DNA from: Bacteroidales bacterium
Lineage (GTDB): Bacteria > Bacteroidota > Bacteroidia > Bacteroidales > Marinilabiliaceae
Assembly: GCA_022768325.1 (NCBI GenBank)
Contig: JALEMI010000044.1
Coordinates: forward strand, 1 to 64,000
Direction of reading: 5' to 3'
Length of the DNA stretch: 64,000 nucleotides
The first letter of the stretch is position 1. Every line of letters begins with the position of its first letter. The notes under the pieces are model-generated. The model saw only the letters and a program-made list of their open reading frames with translations, had not been told where the DNA came from and made no database searches. The position numbers were made by a program, and so were the translations under genes. This document shows, piece by piece, positions 53,541 through 63,086 of this stretch.

Positions 53541-54905
53541 TTAGATGGTGCCGCCGCCGACGGCTTGGTAGAGGGAGATTACGGCAGAAAGCTCGGCGTA
53601 GGTGTTGGCGGTTTGTGACAGCTGGGCGGAGAGGAGGGACTGCTTGGCCGTCAGGACTTCGAGGTAGGTTGTGCTGCCGTGTTTCATCATGAGGTCTGTG
53701 GCCTCGTAGGCTCTGGTGAGGGCGTCGACTTGCTTTTGGAAGAGTTCTCGCTTTTGGACGGCAGTCTGATAGGCGACGATGGCCTCGTTGACCTCGTTGC
53801 CGGCTGAGAGGACGGCTTTTGTCCAAGCGAGTTCGGCTTGTTTCTGTTGAGCCTCGGCGACCTTGACGCGTGCGCGGATTTGACCGTTTTGGAAGATGGG
53901 CTGGACGAGGCTTGCGGCGGCCTGCCAGAAGAACTTACCCGGGTTCATGACCATCCCGCCGATGAGGTTTGTCCATCCGGCTTGACCGCTGAGCGTGATG
54001 GAGGGATAGTAGGCAGAGCGAGAGGCGTTTGCGGAGTAGAAGCAAGCCTCAAGTTGCCTCTCTTGGGCACGGATGTCGGGACGGTTGGCGATAATCTGGA
54101 GCGGGAGGCCTGCAGAGAGGTTGACATTGATGGTCTGCTCGTCGAGGGAACCGCGGTCGACACGTTGGGAGGGCTTGGCCATGAGGAGGCAGAGGGAGTT
54201 TTGGATGGTGGCGATTTTGTCCTCAAAATCGGCCACTTGGGCACAGATGGAGTAGTAGGTTCCTTCCATTTGCGCAACAGAGGCCTCGTTGGTCATGCCC
54301 GCGTCCATCATAGCCCTCATGGTCTCGACGGTCTGGCTCCATGCCTTGGCCGTGGAGTCGGCGATTTCGAGTTGGCGGTCGAGCATGAGGAGTGAGAAGT
54401 AGAGGGAGGCCGTATTGGCAACGAGAGACGCCTGGGTGGCTTGGAGGGCATCCTCGGAGGCTTGGAGAGCGGCTTTTGAGGACCTCTTTTGATTTCGGAC
54501 AGAGCCGAAGGCATCGATTTGCCACTGGAGGGTGACGGGGATGGTATAGGTCTTAGAGACCTCGGCACCATCGACATCGTACTTGCTCAGCGCGCCGTTT
54601 GGGGCGAAAGCGAGAGAGGGCGCGTAGCCGAGGCGTGCGGCCTTGAACTGCGCTTGCGCCTGCTCGATGTTGAGCTGAGCTGTTTGGAGGTCGAGATTGT
54701 TCTCGAGAACCTCGGCGATGATGGACTGGAGCTTGGGGTCGGTGAAGACCTCGCGCCAGGGGACTTTGGCGATGGAGGAATCGGACTTGGCAGAGGATTG
54801 GCCAAAGAGAGCCTCGGGGACCTCGTTTTTCTGCTCGTAGGAGGAGTAGATGCCGCAGCTGGAGAGCGTGAGGGCGAGGCAGAGGGAAAATATGCTGTGT
54901 TTCAT
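53541..54905 (-). CDS. TolC-family (NodT-type) outer membrane efflux lipoprotein
   Basis: The 454-residue protein has a lipoprotein signal ending TLSSC (Cys ~17), characteristic of the CusC/OprM/NodT group. It has the two OEP repeats, with [35 protein letters not shown] (the RPDI motif) and SNAS-like [10 protein letters not shown]. It is the third gene of the minus-strand adaptor-pump-channel operon, 26 bp after the pump gene. Confidence 0.9.
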   Translation of the reverse strand: MKHSIFSLCLALTLSSCGIYSSYEQKNEVPEALFGQSSAKSDSSIAKVPWREVFTDPKLQSIIAEVLENNLDLQTAQLNIEQAQAQFKAARLGYAPSLAFAPNGALSKYDVDGAEVSKTYTIPVTLQWQIDAFGSVRNQKRSSKAALQASEDALQATQASLVANTASLYFSLLMLDRQLEIADSTAKAWSQTVETMRAMMDAGMTNEASVAQMEGTYYSICAQVADFEDKIATIQNSLCLLMAKPSQRVDRGSLDEQTINVNLSAGLPLQIIANRPDIRAQERQLEACFYSANASRSAYYPSITLSGQAGWTNLIGGMVMNPGKFFWQAAASLVQPIFQNGQIRARVKVAEAQQKQAELAWTKAVLSAGNEVNEAIVAYQTAVQKRELFQKQVDALTRAYEATDLMMKHGSTTYLEVLTAKQSLLSAQLSQTANTYAELSAVISLYQAVGGGTI

Positions 54906-54931
54906 TGAATTACACTGAGGATTGAGAACAA

Positions 54932-57900
54932 CTATTCGGACTTTCCTTTACGTTTTTTCTCGACGAGATATTTCTCACGTTCAATCTTAGCCTGCTCGGT
55001 CTCATCTTGGACTTGCCAATCTTGCGAACGTTCGGGCTGGACGGGCGTGAGCCGCTCTTGGAGCCACTGGAAGACGACGAAGAGGACAGGGACGAAGACG
55101 AGGAGCGCGAGAGTACCGACGACAAGACCACCGACGACACCCGTACCGAGGGCCCGGTTGCCATTGGCACCGACACCATGGGCGATGACGAGAGGAATAA
55201 GGCCGAAGACCATGGCGAGGACAGTCATGAGAATTGGACGGAGACGGTCCTTGGCGGCGGACATGGCAGCGGAGACGAGGCTCATGCCGGCCTTGCGGCG
55301 AGCGACGGCGTACTCGGTGATGAGGATGGCCGTCTTGGAGAGAAGGCCGATGAGCATGATGAGACCCGTCTGGAGGTATATGTTATTCTCGATTCCCGCA
55401 AGATTGGCGGCAAGGAAAGAGCCCATGAGGCCGGCGGGGACAGCGAGAATGACCGAGAAAGGGATGAGGAAACTCTCGTAGAGTGCGGAGAGAAGCAGGT
55501 AGATCATGACGATTGCGATGGCGAAGATGATGGTTGTCTGCCCGCTCTGCTCGCGCTCCTCACGGCTCATGCCTCCGAGGTCGTAGCCATAGCCGCGGGG
55601 GAGGACTTGGTCGGCCGTCTGCTGGATGGCGGCGAGAGCCTCACCAGAAGAGTAGCCCTCGGCGGGGGAGACATTGACGGCGATGGAGTTGTACATATTG
55701 AAACGGGAGAGGACCTCGGCACCGTAGACGCGTCGGAGAGTGACGAACTGGGAGAGAGGGGCCATCTGCCCGTCGTTCATGCGGACATACATGGAGTTGA
55801 GAGAGGCCTCGTCGCGGCGGGAGGAAGGCTCGGCCTGAATCATGACCCTGTAAATCTTGGCGAAGCGGTTGAAGTTGGAGACATAGGAACCGCCGTAGTA
55901 GCTGCCGAGGGCGCTGAGGACCGTTGCGGGCGAGACGCCAGCCCTCTTGCACTTGGCGGCATCGACATCGACCTCCCACTGTGGATAGGAGAGCGAGAAA
56001 GTGGAGTAGGCCATTGCCACCTCGGGCCTCTGATTGAGGGCACCCATGAACTCTTGGGAGTGGGCGAAGAAGGTGTTGACATCGCCTCCCGCCTTGTCTT
56101 GGAGGTGTAGCTCGACACTATTGCCCATGCCGTATCCCGGAATCATGCCTGGCGACATGGCGAAGATGGAAGCCCCCTTGATGTCGGCCGTGCGCATATA
56201 GATCTGCCTAATGATGGCATCGGCACTGAGGCTTGGGTCGCGACGCTCCTCCCAATTGTGGAGACGGACGATGCTCATGGCACCAGAGGAGGACGCGCCG
56301 GAGATGAGGCCGTAGCCGGCAGTTTGCTGGACGGTGCTGACACCCGGAATCTGCTGCACCCTTGCGGCCACCTCGTCGAGAATCTCGGAAGTGGTACGGA
56401 GAGAGCTGCCCGGCTGAGTGGAGACGTTCATCATGATGATGCCCTGGTCCTCATTTGGCACAAGGCCAGTCTTGGTGTGGCTCATGGAGTAGACGAGGCC
56501 AACGATGGTGGCGAGAAGGACGAGGACCGTAATCCTCATGTGCTTGACGAAGAACTGGACGCCCTTGGCGTACTTGTCTTGCATGGCGGCGAAGCAGGTG
56601 TTGAAGACCTTGGCGAAGCGAGCCCAGAAGCCTTTGCGCTCGCTCTCGGGCGTGAGATTGGGCTTGAGCATTATGGCGCAGAGGGCCGGTGTCATGGTGA
56701 GGGCCTGAATGGCGGAGATGCCGACGGCGGCGGCCATGGTGAGACCGAACTGGCGATAGAACGTGCCGGCAGTGCCGCCCATGAACGAGACGGGGATGAA
56801 GACCGACATGAAGACGAGGGTTGACGTGATGACGGCACCGGCTATGCCCTTGACGGCATCGTTGGCCGCCATGTGGCTGGAGTTGTAGCCTATATCGAAC
56901 TTAGCCTGGACGGCCTCGACGACAATGATGGCATCGTCGACGACAGTACCGATGACGAGGACAAGCGCGAAGAGCGTAATGAGGTTGAGCGAGAAGCCCG
57001 CCACATACATGAAGGCGAACGTACCGATGAGCGAGACGATGATGCCGATGAGAGGAATGAACGCCGCGCGGGGGCTCTGGAGGAAGATGAGGACAATAAG
57101 AATGACGAGGATGATGGCCTCGAAGAGCGTCTTGACGACCTCGTGGATGGAGGCGTAGAGGAAGTCGTTGGTGTTGTTGATCTTATTGATTACGAGTCCC
57201 TTGGGGAGGGTCTTAATGGCCTCGTTGAGATAGGCGTCGATACGGTTGTTGACCTCGGTGGCATTGGAGCCGGCGGTTTGGAAGATGAGGACGGCGATGC
57301 CCGGGTGACCATCGACCTTACCTGTGTAGGAATAGGAATCCTGGCCGAGCTCGATGCGTGCGACATCCTTAAGGCGGAGAACGCTGCCGTCGGGGAGGGA
57401 AGAGATGACGATGTCGGCGAACTCCTCCTCTGTGACCTTGCGGCCCTTGTAGCGCATGGTGTATTGGTACGTCTCGGGAGAGTTCTCGCCGATGGAGCCT
57501 GTCGGGGCCTCGATGTTCTGCTCTCCGAGGACGGCCGTGACATCGGAAGGCACGAGACCGTGCTGAGCCATCTTCGCGGGATCCATCCAGATGCGGATGG
57601 AGTAGTCGCCGCCGAGAATCATCATGTCGCCGACACCAGAGATACGCGCGATTTCGGGCTTGATGTTGATGTTAATATAGTTGGCGATGAAGCCCTCGTC
57701 GTACTCGTCGGTGGGGCTGGAGAGCGCGAAGACCTGGAGCATAGACGTCTGCCTCTTGAGGGTCTGGACGCCTACCTGGGTGACGGCAGAGGGGAGCTGT
57801 GACGTGGCCTTGGAGACGCGGTTTTGGACATTGACGGCGGCCATGTCGGGGTCGGTGCCCTGCTTGAAATAGACGCTGATGGAGACGTAGCCGGAGTTGG

Positions 57901-58150
57901 AGGCCTGGCTGGTCATGTAGGTCATGTTCTCCACGCCGTTGATGGCCTCTTCGAGGGGCGCAATGACGCTCTTTTGGATTGTCTCGGCGTTTGCGCCGTA
58001 GTAGGTTGTGGAGACGGAGACCGTAGGCGGCGCGATGTTTGGGAACTGCTCGACCGGGAGGGCGAAGAGCCCTATGACACCCACGATGACGATGACGATG
58101 GAGATCACCGACGAGAGGATGGGTCGTTCTGTGAAAGTTCTGAGATTCAT
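54932..58150 (-). CDS. RND multidrug efflux pump (AcrB/MexB family, HAE1)
   Basis: The 1072-residue inner-membrane drug-proton antiporter starts MNLRTFTERPILSSVISIVI with the PVEQFPNIAPPTV strand after helix 1. Helix 4 carries GTVVDDAIIVVEAV, the double Asp of proton relay, and the porter loops, GFIANY and PGMIPGYGMG segments and GAVITSTLVFMSVFIPVSFM are intact. It ends with a charged tail (RKGKSE). Drug rather than metal export is supported by this helix 4 form, unlike the CusA-type pump at 19377. It lies between adaptor (77 bp upstream) and channel genes. Confidence 0.95.
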   Translation of the reverse strand: MNLRTFTERPILSSVISIVIVIVGVIGLFALPVEQFPNIAPPTVSVSTTYYGANAETIQKSVIAPLEEAINGVENMTYMTSQASNSGYVSISVYFKQGTDPDMAAVNVQNRVSKATSQLPSAVTQVGVQTLKRQTSMLQVFALSSPTDEYDEGFIANYININIKPEIARISGVGDMMILGGDYSIRIWMDPAKMAQHGLVPSDVTAVLGEQNIEAPTGSIGENSPETYQYTMRYKGRKVTEEEFADIVISSLPDGSVLRLKDVARIELGQDSYSYTGKVDGHPGIAVLIFQTAGSNATEVNNRIDAYLNEAIKTLPKGLVINKINNTNDFLYASIHEVVKTLFEAIILVILIVLIFLQSPRAAFIPLIGIIVSLIGTFAFMYVAGFSLNLITLFALVLVIGTVVDDAIIVVEAVQAKFDIGYNSSHMAANDAVKGIAGAVITSTLVFMSVFIPVSFMGGTAGTFYRQFGLTMAAAVGISAIQALTMTPALCAIMLKPNLTPESERKGFWARFAKVFNTCFAAMQDKYAKGVQFFVKHMRITVLVLLATIVGLVYSMSHTKTGLVPNEDQGIIMMNVSTQPGSSLRTTSEILDEVAARVQQIPGVSTVQQTAGYGLISGASSSGAMSIVRLHNWEERRDPSLSADAIIRQIYMRTADIKGASIFAMSPGMIPGYGMGNSVELHLQDKAGGDVNTFFAHSQEFMGALNQRPEVAMAYSTFSLSYPQWEVDVDAAKCKRAGVSPATVLSALGSYYGGSYVSNFNRFAKIYRVMIQAEPSSRRDEASLNSMYVRMNDGQMAPLSQFVTLRRVYGAEVLSRFNMYNSIAVNVSPAEGYSSGEALAAIQQTADQVLPRGYGYDLGGMSREEREQSGQTTIIFAIAIVMIYLLLSALYESFLIPFSVILAVPAGLMGSFLAANLAGIENNIYLQTGLIMLIGLLSKTAILITEYAVARRKAGMSLVSAAMSAAKDRLRPILMTVLAMVFGLIPLVIAHGVGANGNRALGTGVVGGLVVGTLALLVFVPVLFVVFQWLQERLTPVQPERSQDWQVQDETEQAKIEREKYLVEKKRKGKSE

Positions 58151-58227
58151 TGAATTATGGTGTGGATATGAAGGGGAGGCTTGAGTGGACCTCTCCGACT
58201 TATGTGATTATGTCTAAAGGGAATGGG

Positions 58228-59358
58228 TTAGTTGGCTGCGAGAGGCTTAGCCTCGGCGGCGGGCTTGGCCACGATGGGGGTACCCTCGCGGAGCAGACCA
58301 GCGCCCTCGGCAACGATGACATCGCCTACGGCGAGGCCGGACTTGACGATATAGCGTTTGCCGTCTTGGAGACGAGCGACAGAGACTTGGCGCGCGGAGG
58401 CACGGCCATCGACAATCTGGTAGACAAACGTCTTGTCTTGAACCTCGAACGTAGCGGCCTGCGGGATTACGATGACGTCGTTGAGAGTGCGGGTGATGAT
58501 GACCTGGCCGGAGGTGCCGCTGAGAAGGAGGCACTCAGGGTTGGGGAACACGGCGCGGAGCTGAGCAGAGCCTGTGGACTGGTCGATGACGCCGCTGATG
58601 GACTCGATGCGGCCGGTGTGCTTATAGAGGCTATCGTCGGAGAGGCGGAGGGCGACATCGGGCATATTCTTGATGGCGGCATCGAGGCACTCGTATTGGC
58701 GGGCGAGGGCGAGGACCTGCGTCTCGTTCATGGAGAAGTAGACGTACATCTGGTTATTGTCGGAGACGTTGGTGAGAGGGGAGGGCATGGAGGGGCCAAC
58801 GAGGGCGCCGACGCGGTAGGGGAGCGTTCCGACGATTCCGTCGGCGGGGCTCTTCACCTCGGTATAGGAGAGGCTGTTTTGGGCATTGACGAGCTGCGCA
58901 TTGGCCTGCGCGAGGGCCGCATTGGCGGCGAGGAGGGTGTTTTGGGCCGTCATGAGGTCGAAATCGGAGACGACATTCTTCTCGCGGAGGACCTTTTTGC
59001 TATCGTAGGAGAGTTGTGCTTGCGCGAGGGAGGCCTTAGCCGCCTCGACATTAGCCTTTGCCGTCTCGAGGGCCGCGCGGTATGGCACTTGGTCGATTAC
59101 GAAGAGGACCTGGCCGCGCTTGACCTTATCGCCCTCGGAGACGCGGAGCTCGGTGAGAGTGCCGCTGACTTGGGGCATGACGCTGACGTCTTGTCGGCCA
59201 CGGATTGTGGCGGGGTAGGACTCGGAGGTCGTCTCGGTGGAGAGAGCGGCCGTGACCGTGGGGTACTCGCGGGGCTGCTGTTGCACCGTCTGCTCTTGGC
59301 AGGCGGACATTGTGAGAGCAATTGCGGCGAACGAGCCGCATAGCATAGCGTTTTTCAT
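58228..59358 (-). CDS. RND periplasmic adaptor lipoprotein (AcrA family)
   Basis: The 376-residue adaptor has a lipobox TMSAC (Cys ~20), lipoyl halves (VSVMPQVSGTLTELRVSEGD and a later YTEVKSPADGIVGTLPYRVG), a coiled-coil hairpin (~95-165), and barrel and membrane-proximal domains. The ATG at 59358 is chosen because it places the signal peptide at the N terminus; the frame opens 32 codons earlier. It is the first gene of the operon, divergent from the AraC gene at 59536. Confidence 0.9.
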   Translation of the reverse strand: MKNAMLCGSFAAIALTMSACQEQTVQQQPREYPTVTAALSTETTSESYPATIRGRQDVSVMPQVSGTLTELRVSEGDKVKRGQVLFVIDQVPYRAALETAKANVEAAKASLAQAQLSYDSKKVLREKNVVSDFDLMTAQNTLLAANAALAQANAQLVNAQNSLSYTEVKSPADGIVGTLPYRVGALVGPSMPSPLTNVSDNNQMYVYFSMNETQVLALARQYECLDAAIKNMPDVALRLSDDSLYKHTGRIESISGVIDQSTGSAQLRAVFPNPECLLLSGTSGQVIITRTLNDVIVIPQAATFEVQDKTFVYQIVDGRASARQVSVARLQDGKRYIVKSGLAVGDVIVAEGAGLLREGTPIVAKPAAEAKPLAAN

Positions 59359-59535
59359 ATCTTTTTTACGTGTGTTGTTATCGTTTCTTGTCGGTGGCAA
59401 AGTTCCAAAGAAAAGAGGAGGAAAGGGAATCAAAACGTCGGAGTAGATGTGCAATATCGGAACATAGATTTTTAAATAATGTCAACAAAATAGCTTATTT
59501 TTAGGCCAAAATACGAACAAGCGCAAAACTTAAAG
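59359..59535. promoter_or_regulatory. Divergent control region between RND operon and AraC gene
   Basis: The 177-bp AT-rich gap carries promoters for both directions. The minus strand has GAACTTTG near 59399-59406 (one base off the -7 consensus). It is the likely operator for the AraC protein. Confidence 0.4.
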
Positions 59536-60375
59536 ATGATTAACAGTTTTCAGTTGCCGGAAGGGGTAGAATTCGACGCCGGGACGAACGCCTCGATGAG
59601 CGCAATGGCGCAAGCTATGGAGATACGCAACACATCGTTCTTTGTCTGCACATCGGGAGCGGCGATTATCGAGATAAACATGGGCATTTACGAAGTGAAC
59701 CAGAACACGGAAGTAGTCTTGGTCCCGGACACGATGTTCAGAGTTGTCGGGGCGTCGCCGGACTACAAATGCTCATACATCATAGTTGCCCGCGGGCTAT
59801 TGGAGGCATTAGGGCGGAGGAGCGACATCAACCTGATAAGGCACCTCATCTTCAACCCGACAAGAGTCATAAGCGAGGAGGAGATGCGCGACATGGTGAC
59901 GCACATATATACACTGGCCGCCACGATAAGCAGGCTTAAGCACAGCGAGCTTCAGAGAATAATGATGCTGAACACGATAGGCCTATACCTGGCGGAGATA
60001 AGCGAGCGAAGCCGTGAGCTATGGGGCGAAGAGACGGTGAAGACGAGCGACCGGCAGACGGAGCTTTTCTTGAAATTCTTGAAGAGAGTGCGCGACGACA
60101 TTGGGGAACACAGAGACGTGGAGTATTACGCTGAAGCCCTATCGATTACGCCGCGGTATTTGAGCCAGATTTGCAAAAAGAGGCAGCAATCGCCCAAGCG
60201 GATAATAGACGAGAGCCTATGCTTCTCGGCGAAGAGGCTGCTATACGGCACAAACATGACCATTCAGCAGATTGCCGAAGAGCTGAACTTCCCGGACCAA
60301 TCGGTCTTCACACGATTCTTCAGACGCATTGTGGGCGTGACGCCGACGGAATGGCGAGAAAACTACTGGCGATGA
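59536..60375 (+). CDS. AraC-family transcriptional regulator
   Basis: The 279-residue protein has a cupin-like sensor half (residues ~15-110, SFFVCTSGAAIIEINMGIY) and a C-terminal double helix-turn-helix (180-279). The latter shows HRDVEYYAEALSITPRYLSQICKK for the first HTH and MTIQQIAEELNFPDQSVFTRFFRRIVGVTPTEWRE for the second, split here by family signature. It is divergent from the AcrAB-TolC-type operon by 177 bp, so it is probably its local activator or repressor, responding to a small hydrophobic ligand. Confidence 0.9.
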   Translation: MINSFQLPEGVEFDAGTNASMSAMAQAMEIRNTSFFVCTSGAAIIEINMGIYEVNQNTEVVLVPDTMFRVVGASPDYKCSYIIVARGLLEALGRRSDINLIRHLIFNPTRVISEEEMRDMVTHIYTLAATISRLKHSELQRIMMLNTIGLYLAEISERSRELWGEETVKTSDRQTELFLKFLKRVRDDIGEHRDVEYYAEALSITPRYLSQICKKRQQSPKRIIDESLCFSAKRLLYGTNMTIQQIAEELNFPDQSVFTRFFRRIVGVTPTEWRENYWR

Positions 60376-60409
60376 GGGAGGGATAAGAACAGGCACTCCC
60401 GCGGGCTTT

Positions 60410-60731
60410 CGGCCGAGTACACCCGCTTCGCGTGTGGACCGGTTATTATAGGTATGGCCCTACGGCCAGTCCTGGGTTGGGACGGGGGAAAATCTGCGGG
60501 GTCTCTGACTGGGCACACCCGCTGGCTCTACCGCCTGGCACATCCGCTGCGCATGTGTACCTGGTTACTGAGGTATGGTCCTACGTGCCAGTCCAGGGGT
60601 GGGACGGGGGAAAACCTGCGTGGTCTCTGACTGGGCGCACCCGCTGGCTCTACCGCCTGGCACACCCGCTGCGCGTGTGGACCAAGTTACTGAGGTATGG
60701 CCTTACGGGCCAGTCCAGGGTGGGACGGGGG
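60410..60731 (+). repeat. Tandem array of R1 repeats, 122-bp period, about 2.6 copies
   Basis: Unit starts are at about 60410, 60532 and 60654. Each unit has the R1 first hairpin, spacer and second hairpin, then GGGTGGGACGGGGGAAAAYC and a TCTCTGACTGGGCRCACCCG... tail ending CTCTAC. Unit 2 has CACAT/ATGTG where unit 3 has CACAC/GTGTG, a compensatory change supporting the hairpin. The unit-1 second hairpin reads TGGCC-CTAC-GGCCA. The rest of the 486-bp gap 60376-60861 holds no gene. Confidence 0.82.
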
Positions 60732-60861
60732 AATGCGCAGGGCGACGGGGACGGGCGGGCCGAGTGGTGTGATGAATGTGTGTTTTGTTGCCTTTGGTTG
60801 GAATTGAGGGGTAGGCGAATGGAGGGGTATTGCTAAATTTGTGGAGAATAAACAAGCAAGA

Positions 60862-62322
60862 ATGAGCCACATAGAGATAGAAGAGCCCGAGGCACGATAT
60901 GAGAGCCAGGCTCTGGGCGGGAGAATACGCCTGACGATAGGAGAGGGCGAAAACGCAGTAATAATAGGTCCTAACGGAGCGGGGAAATCGCTGTTGGCCA
61001 CATACATTGCCGGCGGCGTATGCCTGAAAGGCGGAAGAGTGGCGACTCTGAGGGCGGACGGGACGGAAATCCCGCGCATGAAAATTGCGAGCCTGTCGTT
61101 CAGGGACATATATCGCCTTGGGGGAGCATCGAAAGACAACTACTATCAGAAAAGGTGGCAAGCGACGGAGAACGAGGAGAGCCCACTGGTGGGCGACGCA
61201 CTGGGGCGCGGCAACGTGGAGCGCAACAGGGAACTGCTTGGGGCAATTGGCGTGACGCCGCTATTGGAGAAGAGGATATTATTCCTATCGAGCGGCGAGC
61301 TGCGGAAGCTGATGATATGCCGCAGCCTGATGCAACAGCCGGAGATATTGATTGTTGACAACCCGTACATTGGACTTGACGCGGAGAGCCGCGAGACCGT
61401 GAACCAGGTATTGGAAGAGGCGGCGGCGAGGACGGGCGTGAAGATATTGCTGCTAATCTCGCATCCGAAAGACCTGCCCGGATGGGTGGATAAAGTGATT
61501 GGGATGCGCGGAGGCGACGTGGTGAGCGTCGGAAGCAGAACGGACTTCTTGCGAGACATGGAGACCCGCGCGAAGCTATTTCCCGAAGAGAGCCTTACGA
61601 AAGAGACATTGCCCGCGATACCCGACGAGATGCGTGCGCAGGACGACGGAGAGTATCGGGACGCCATAGTGATGAAGAACGTGCGGGTGGCGTATGGACC
61701 TGTGACAATCTTGGACGGCGTGGACTGGAGCGTTGGGCGCGGGGAGAAATGGGCATTGCTGGGGCGCAACGGTTCGGGCAAGAGCACATTGCTGAGCCTC
61801 GTATGCGGCGACAATCCGCAGGGATATGCGAACGACATAACCCTCTTCGGGCGACGGCGCGGGACGGGCGAGAGCATCTGGGACATCAAGAGCCATATTG
61901 GCTACATATCGCCGGATATGCACACGTTTTACCAGGCGGACATAGCGTGTATTGACGTCGTGGCGTCGGGATTTTTTGACACGGTGGGACTGTACAGGAA
62001 GCCCGATGACGCTCAGCGGGCGAAGGCATTGGAGTGGATGCGGGCGTTCCACTGCGAGGAGCTGGCGGAGCGGTCGTTCTTGAAGGTGTCGTATGGCGAG
62101 CAGCGGATAGTGATGCTGACGCGCGTATTCGTGAAGCGGCCATGCCTCGTGATATTGGACGAGCCGTTGCATGGGCTTGACGCGGGTAAGAAGCACCTGG
62201 CGAAGCTGATGATAGAGAGCTATTGCGCGGACCCGAGGGTGACGTTGGTGTACGTGACACACTACGTGGAGGAGATACCCGACGAGGTGGAGAAGCGTTT
62301 GACGCTCGTCAAGAAGCAGTAA
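60862..62322 (+). CDS. ModF-like double ABC ATPase
   Basis: The 486-residue soluble protein has two ATPase domains and no membrane part. Domain 1: Walker A IIGPNGAGKS (~40), signature LSSGELRK, and Walker B ILIVDNPYIGLD, where Asn replaces the catalytic Glu. Domain 2: Walker A LLGRNGSGKST (~300), signature VSYGEQR, intact Walker B LVILDEPLHGLD and a VTHYVEE switch. The layout matches ModF/PhrA proteins, whose role is not settled (molybdate-related or stress). The ATG at 60862 is used over a GTG at 60841. It is followed 32 bp later by the TylF-like gene. Confidence 0.85.
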   Translation: MSHIEIEEPEARYESQALGGRIRLTIGEGENAVIIGPNGAGKSLLATYIAGGVCLKGGRVATLRADGTEIPRMKIASLSFRDIYRLGGASKDNYYQKRWQATENEESPLVGDALGRGNVERNRELLGAIGVTPLLEKRILFLSSGELRKLMICRSLMQQPEILIVDNPYIGLDAESRETVNQVLEEAAARTGVKILLLISHPKDLPGWVDKVIGMRGGDVVSVGSRTDFLRDMETRAKLFPEESLTKETLPAIPDEMRAQDDGEYRDAIVMKNVRVAYGPVTILDGVDWSVGRGEKWALLGRNGSGKSTLLSLVCGDNPQGYANDITLFGRRRGTGESIWDIKSHIGYISPDMHTFYQADIACIDVVASGFFDTVGLYRKPDDAQRAKALEWMRAFHCEELAERSFLKVSYGEQRIVMLTRVFVKRPCLVILDEPLHGLDAGKKHLAKLMIESYCADPRVTLVYVTHYVEEIPDEVEKRLTLVKKQ

Positions 62323-62354
62323 CGGATTAAATTACAGATAAAACGATTGAGACC

Positions 62355-63086
62355 ATGGGAACGATGGGGATAATCAACTTGGTGATAGTAAACATAATCA
62401 TCTGGGTCGCGCTGAGTTATTTTTGGAGTTTTTGGACACACAGGTTGTTCAAGCCGTGGCTATGGCTTGAGCTGAAGAAGCGTGGACTGATTTCGAAGAG
62501 CGTGGAGCGGCGTGAGCGTGGATATAAGGACAGGGCTCGCTATTACTCGATATTCTTCGCCATGGAGCAGGTGGAGCGGCAGGAGGTGTCGGGTAGCTTC
62601 GTGATGGCGGGGGTTGAGGATTCGGACCTTGTGGGTCTGCTTAGGGGTCAGTGTCCCGAGAGGGAGATGTGGGTGATGGGTCCGATGGCGGCTACGGAGG
62701 TGGAGATTGAGCACGAGAATTGCCAGGGCGTGGTGTCGAGCGAGAAGGTGAGCATAGACTTTGCCCCGGAGGCGGAGGTGCGGAGGATCATGCCCGCGGG
62801 GGAGAAGAACCACGTGATGGTGGGGAGCGTAGGGGAGAGGATTGCGGAGGTTGAGGGGTCTGTGGCGTTGGCTCTTATTGACTGCGTGGAGTATGAGGTT
62901 GTGCTGAGGGTTCTTAGGAAGGTATATCCGCTGATGTCGGCTGGGGGGATAATAATAGTCCACAGCTACAATCACAGTTGGGAGGGTGTGAAGCGAGCTG
63001 TGGACCAGTTTGTTGCGGGGATACCGGAGGGTGTGTTGCCTTTGCCGGATATGTATGGGAGTGTGGGGATTGTTAGGGGGAGTTAG
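62355..63086 (+). CDS. Membrane-anchored TylF/MycF-related methyltransferase-like protein
   Basis: The 243-residue protein has an N-terminal membrane helix (IINLVIVNIIIWVALSYFW), then a domain resembling TylF-type O-methyltransferases: a late ALIDCVEYEVVLRVLRKVYP, SAGGIIIVHSYNHSWEGVKR and AVDQF. The usual SAM-binding glycine motif after the helix is not clear, and the metal-site Asp residues are altered (IVHSYN instead of I-x-D-D-Y), so catalysis is doubtful. Sugar or polyketide methylation in surface glycan synthesis would fit its neighbour. Its stop overlaps that of the convergent gene by four bases. Confidence 0.62.
   Translation: MGTMGIINLVIVNIIIWVALSYFWSFWTHRLFKPWLWLELKKRGLISKSVERRERGYKDRARYYSIFFAMEQVERQEVSGSFVMAGVEDSDLVGLLRGQCPEREMWVMGPMAATEVEIEHENCQGVVSSEKVSIDFAPEAEVRRIMPAGEKNHVMVGSVGERIAEVEGSVALALIDCVEYEVVLRVLRKVYPLMSAGGIIIVHSYNHSWEGVKRAVDQFVAGIPEGVLPLPDMYGSVGIVRGS

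Noticed and set aside
58150..59343. 397-codon plus-strand open frame opposite the AcrA-like gene
   Set aside because: Shadow frame; the minus-strand adaptor has a full set of family motifs and this frame has none.
60410..60731. CRISPR array
   Set aside because: The repeats are 122 bp with no unique spacers and no cas genes nearby.
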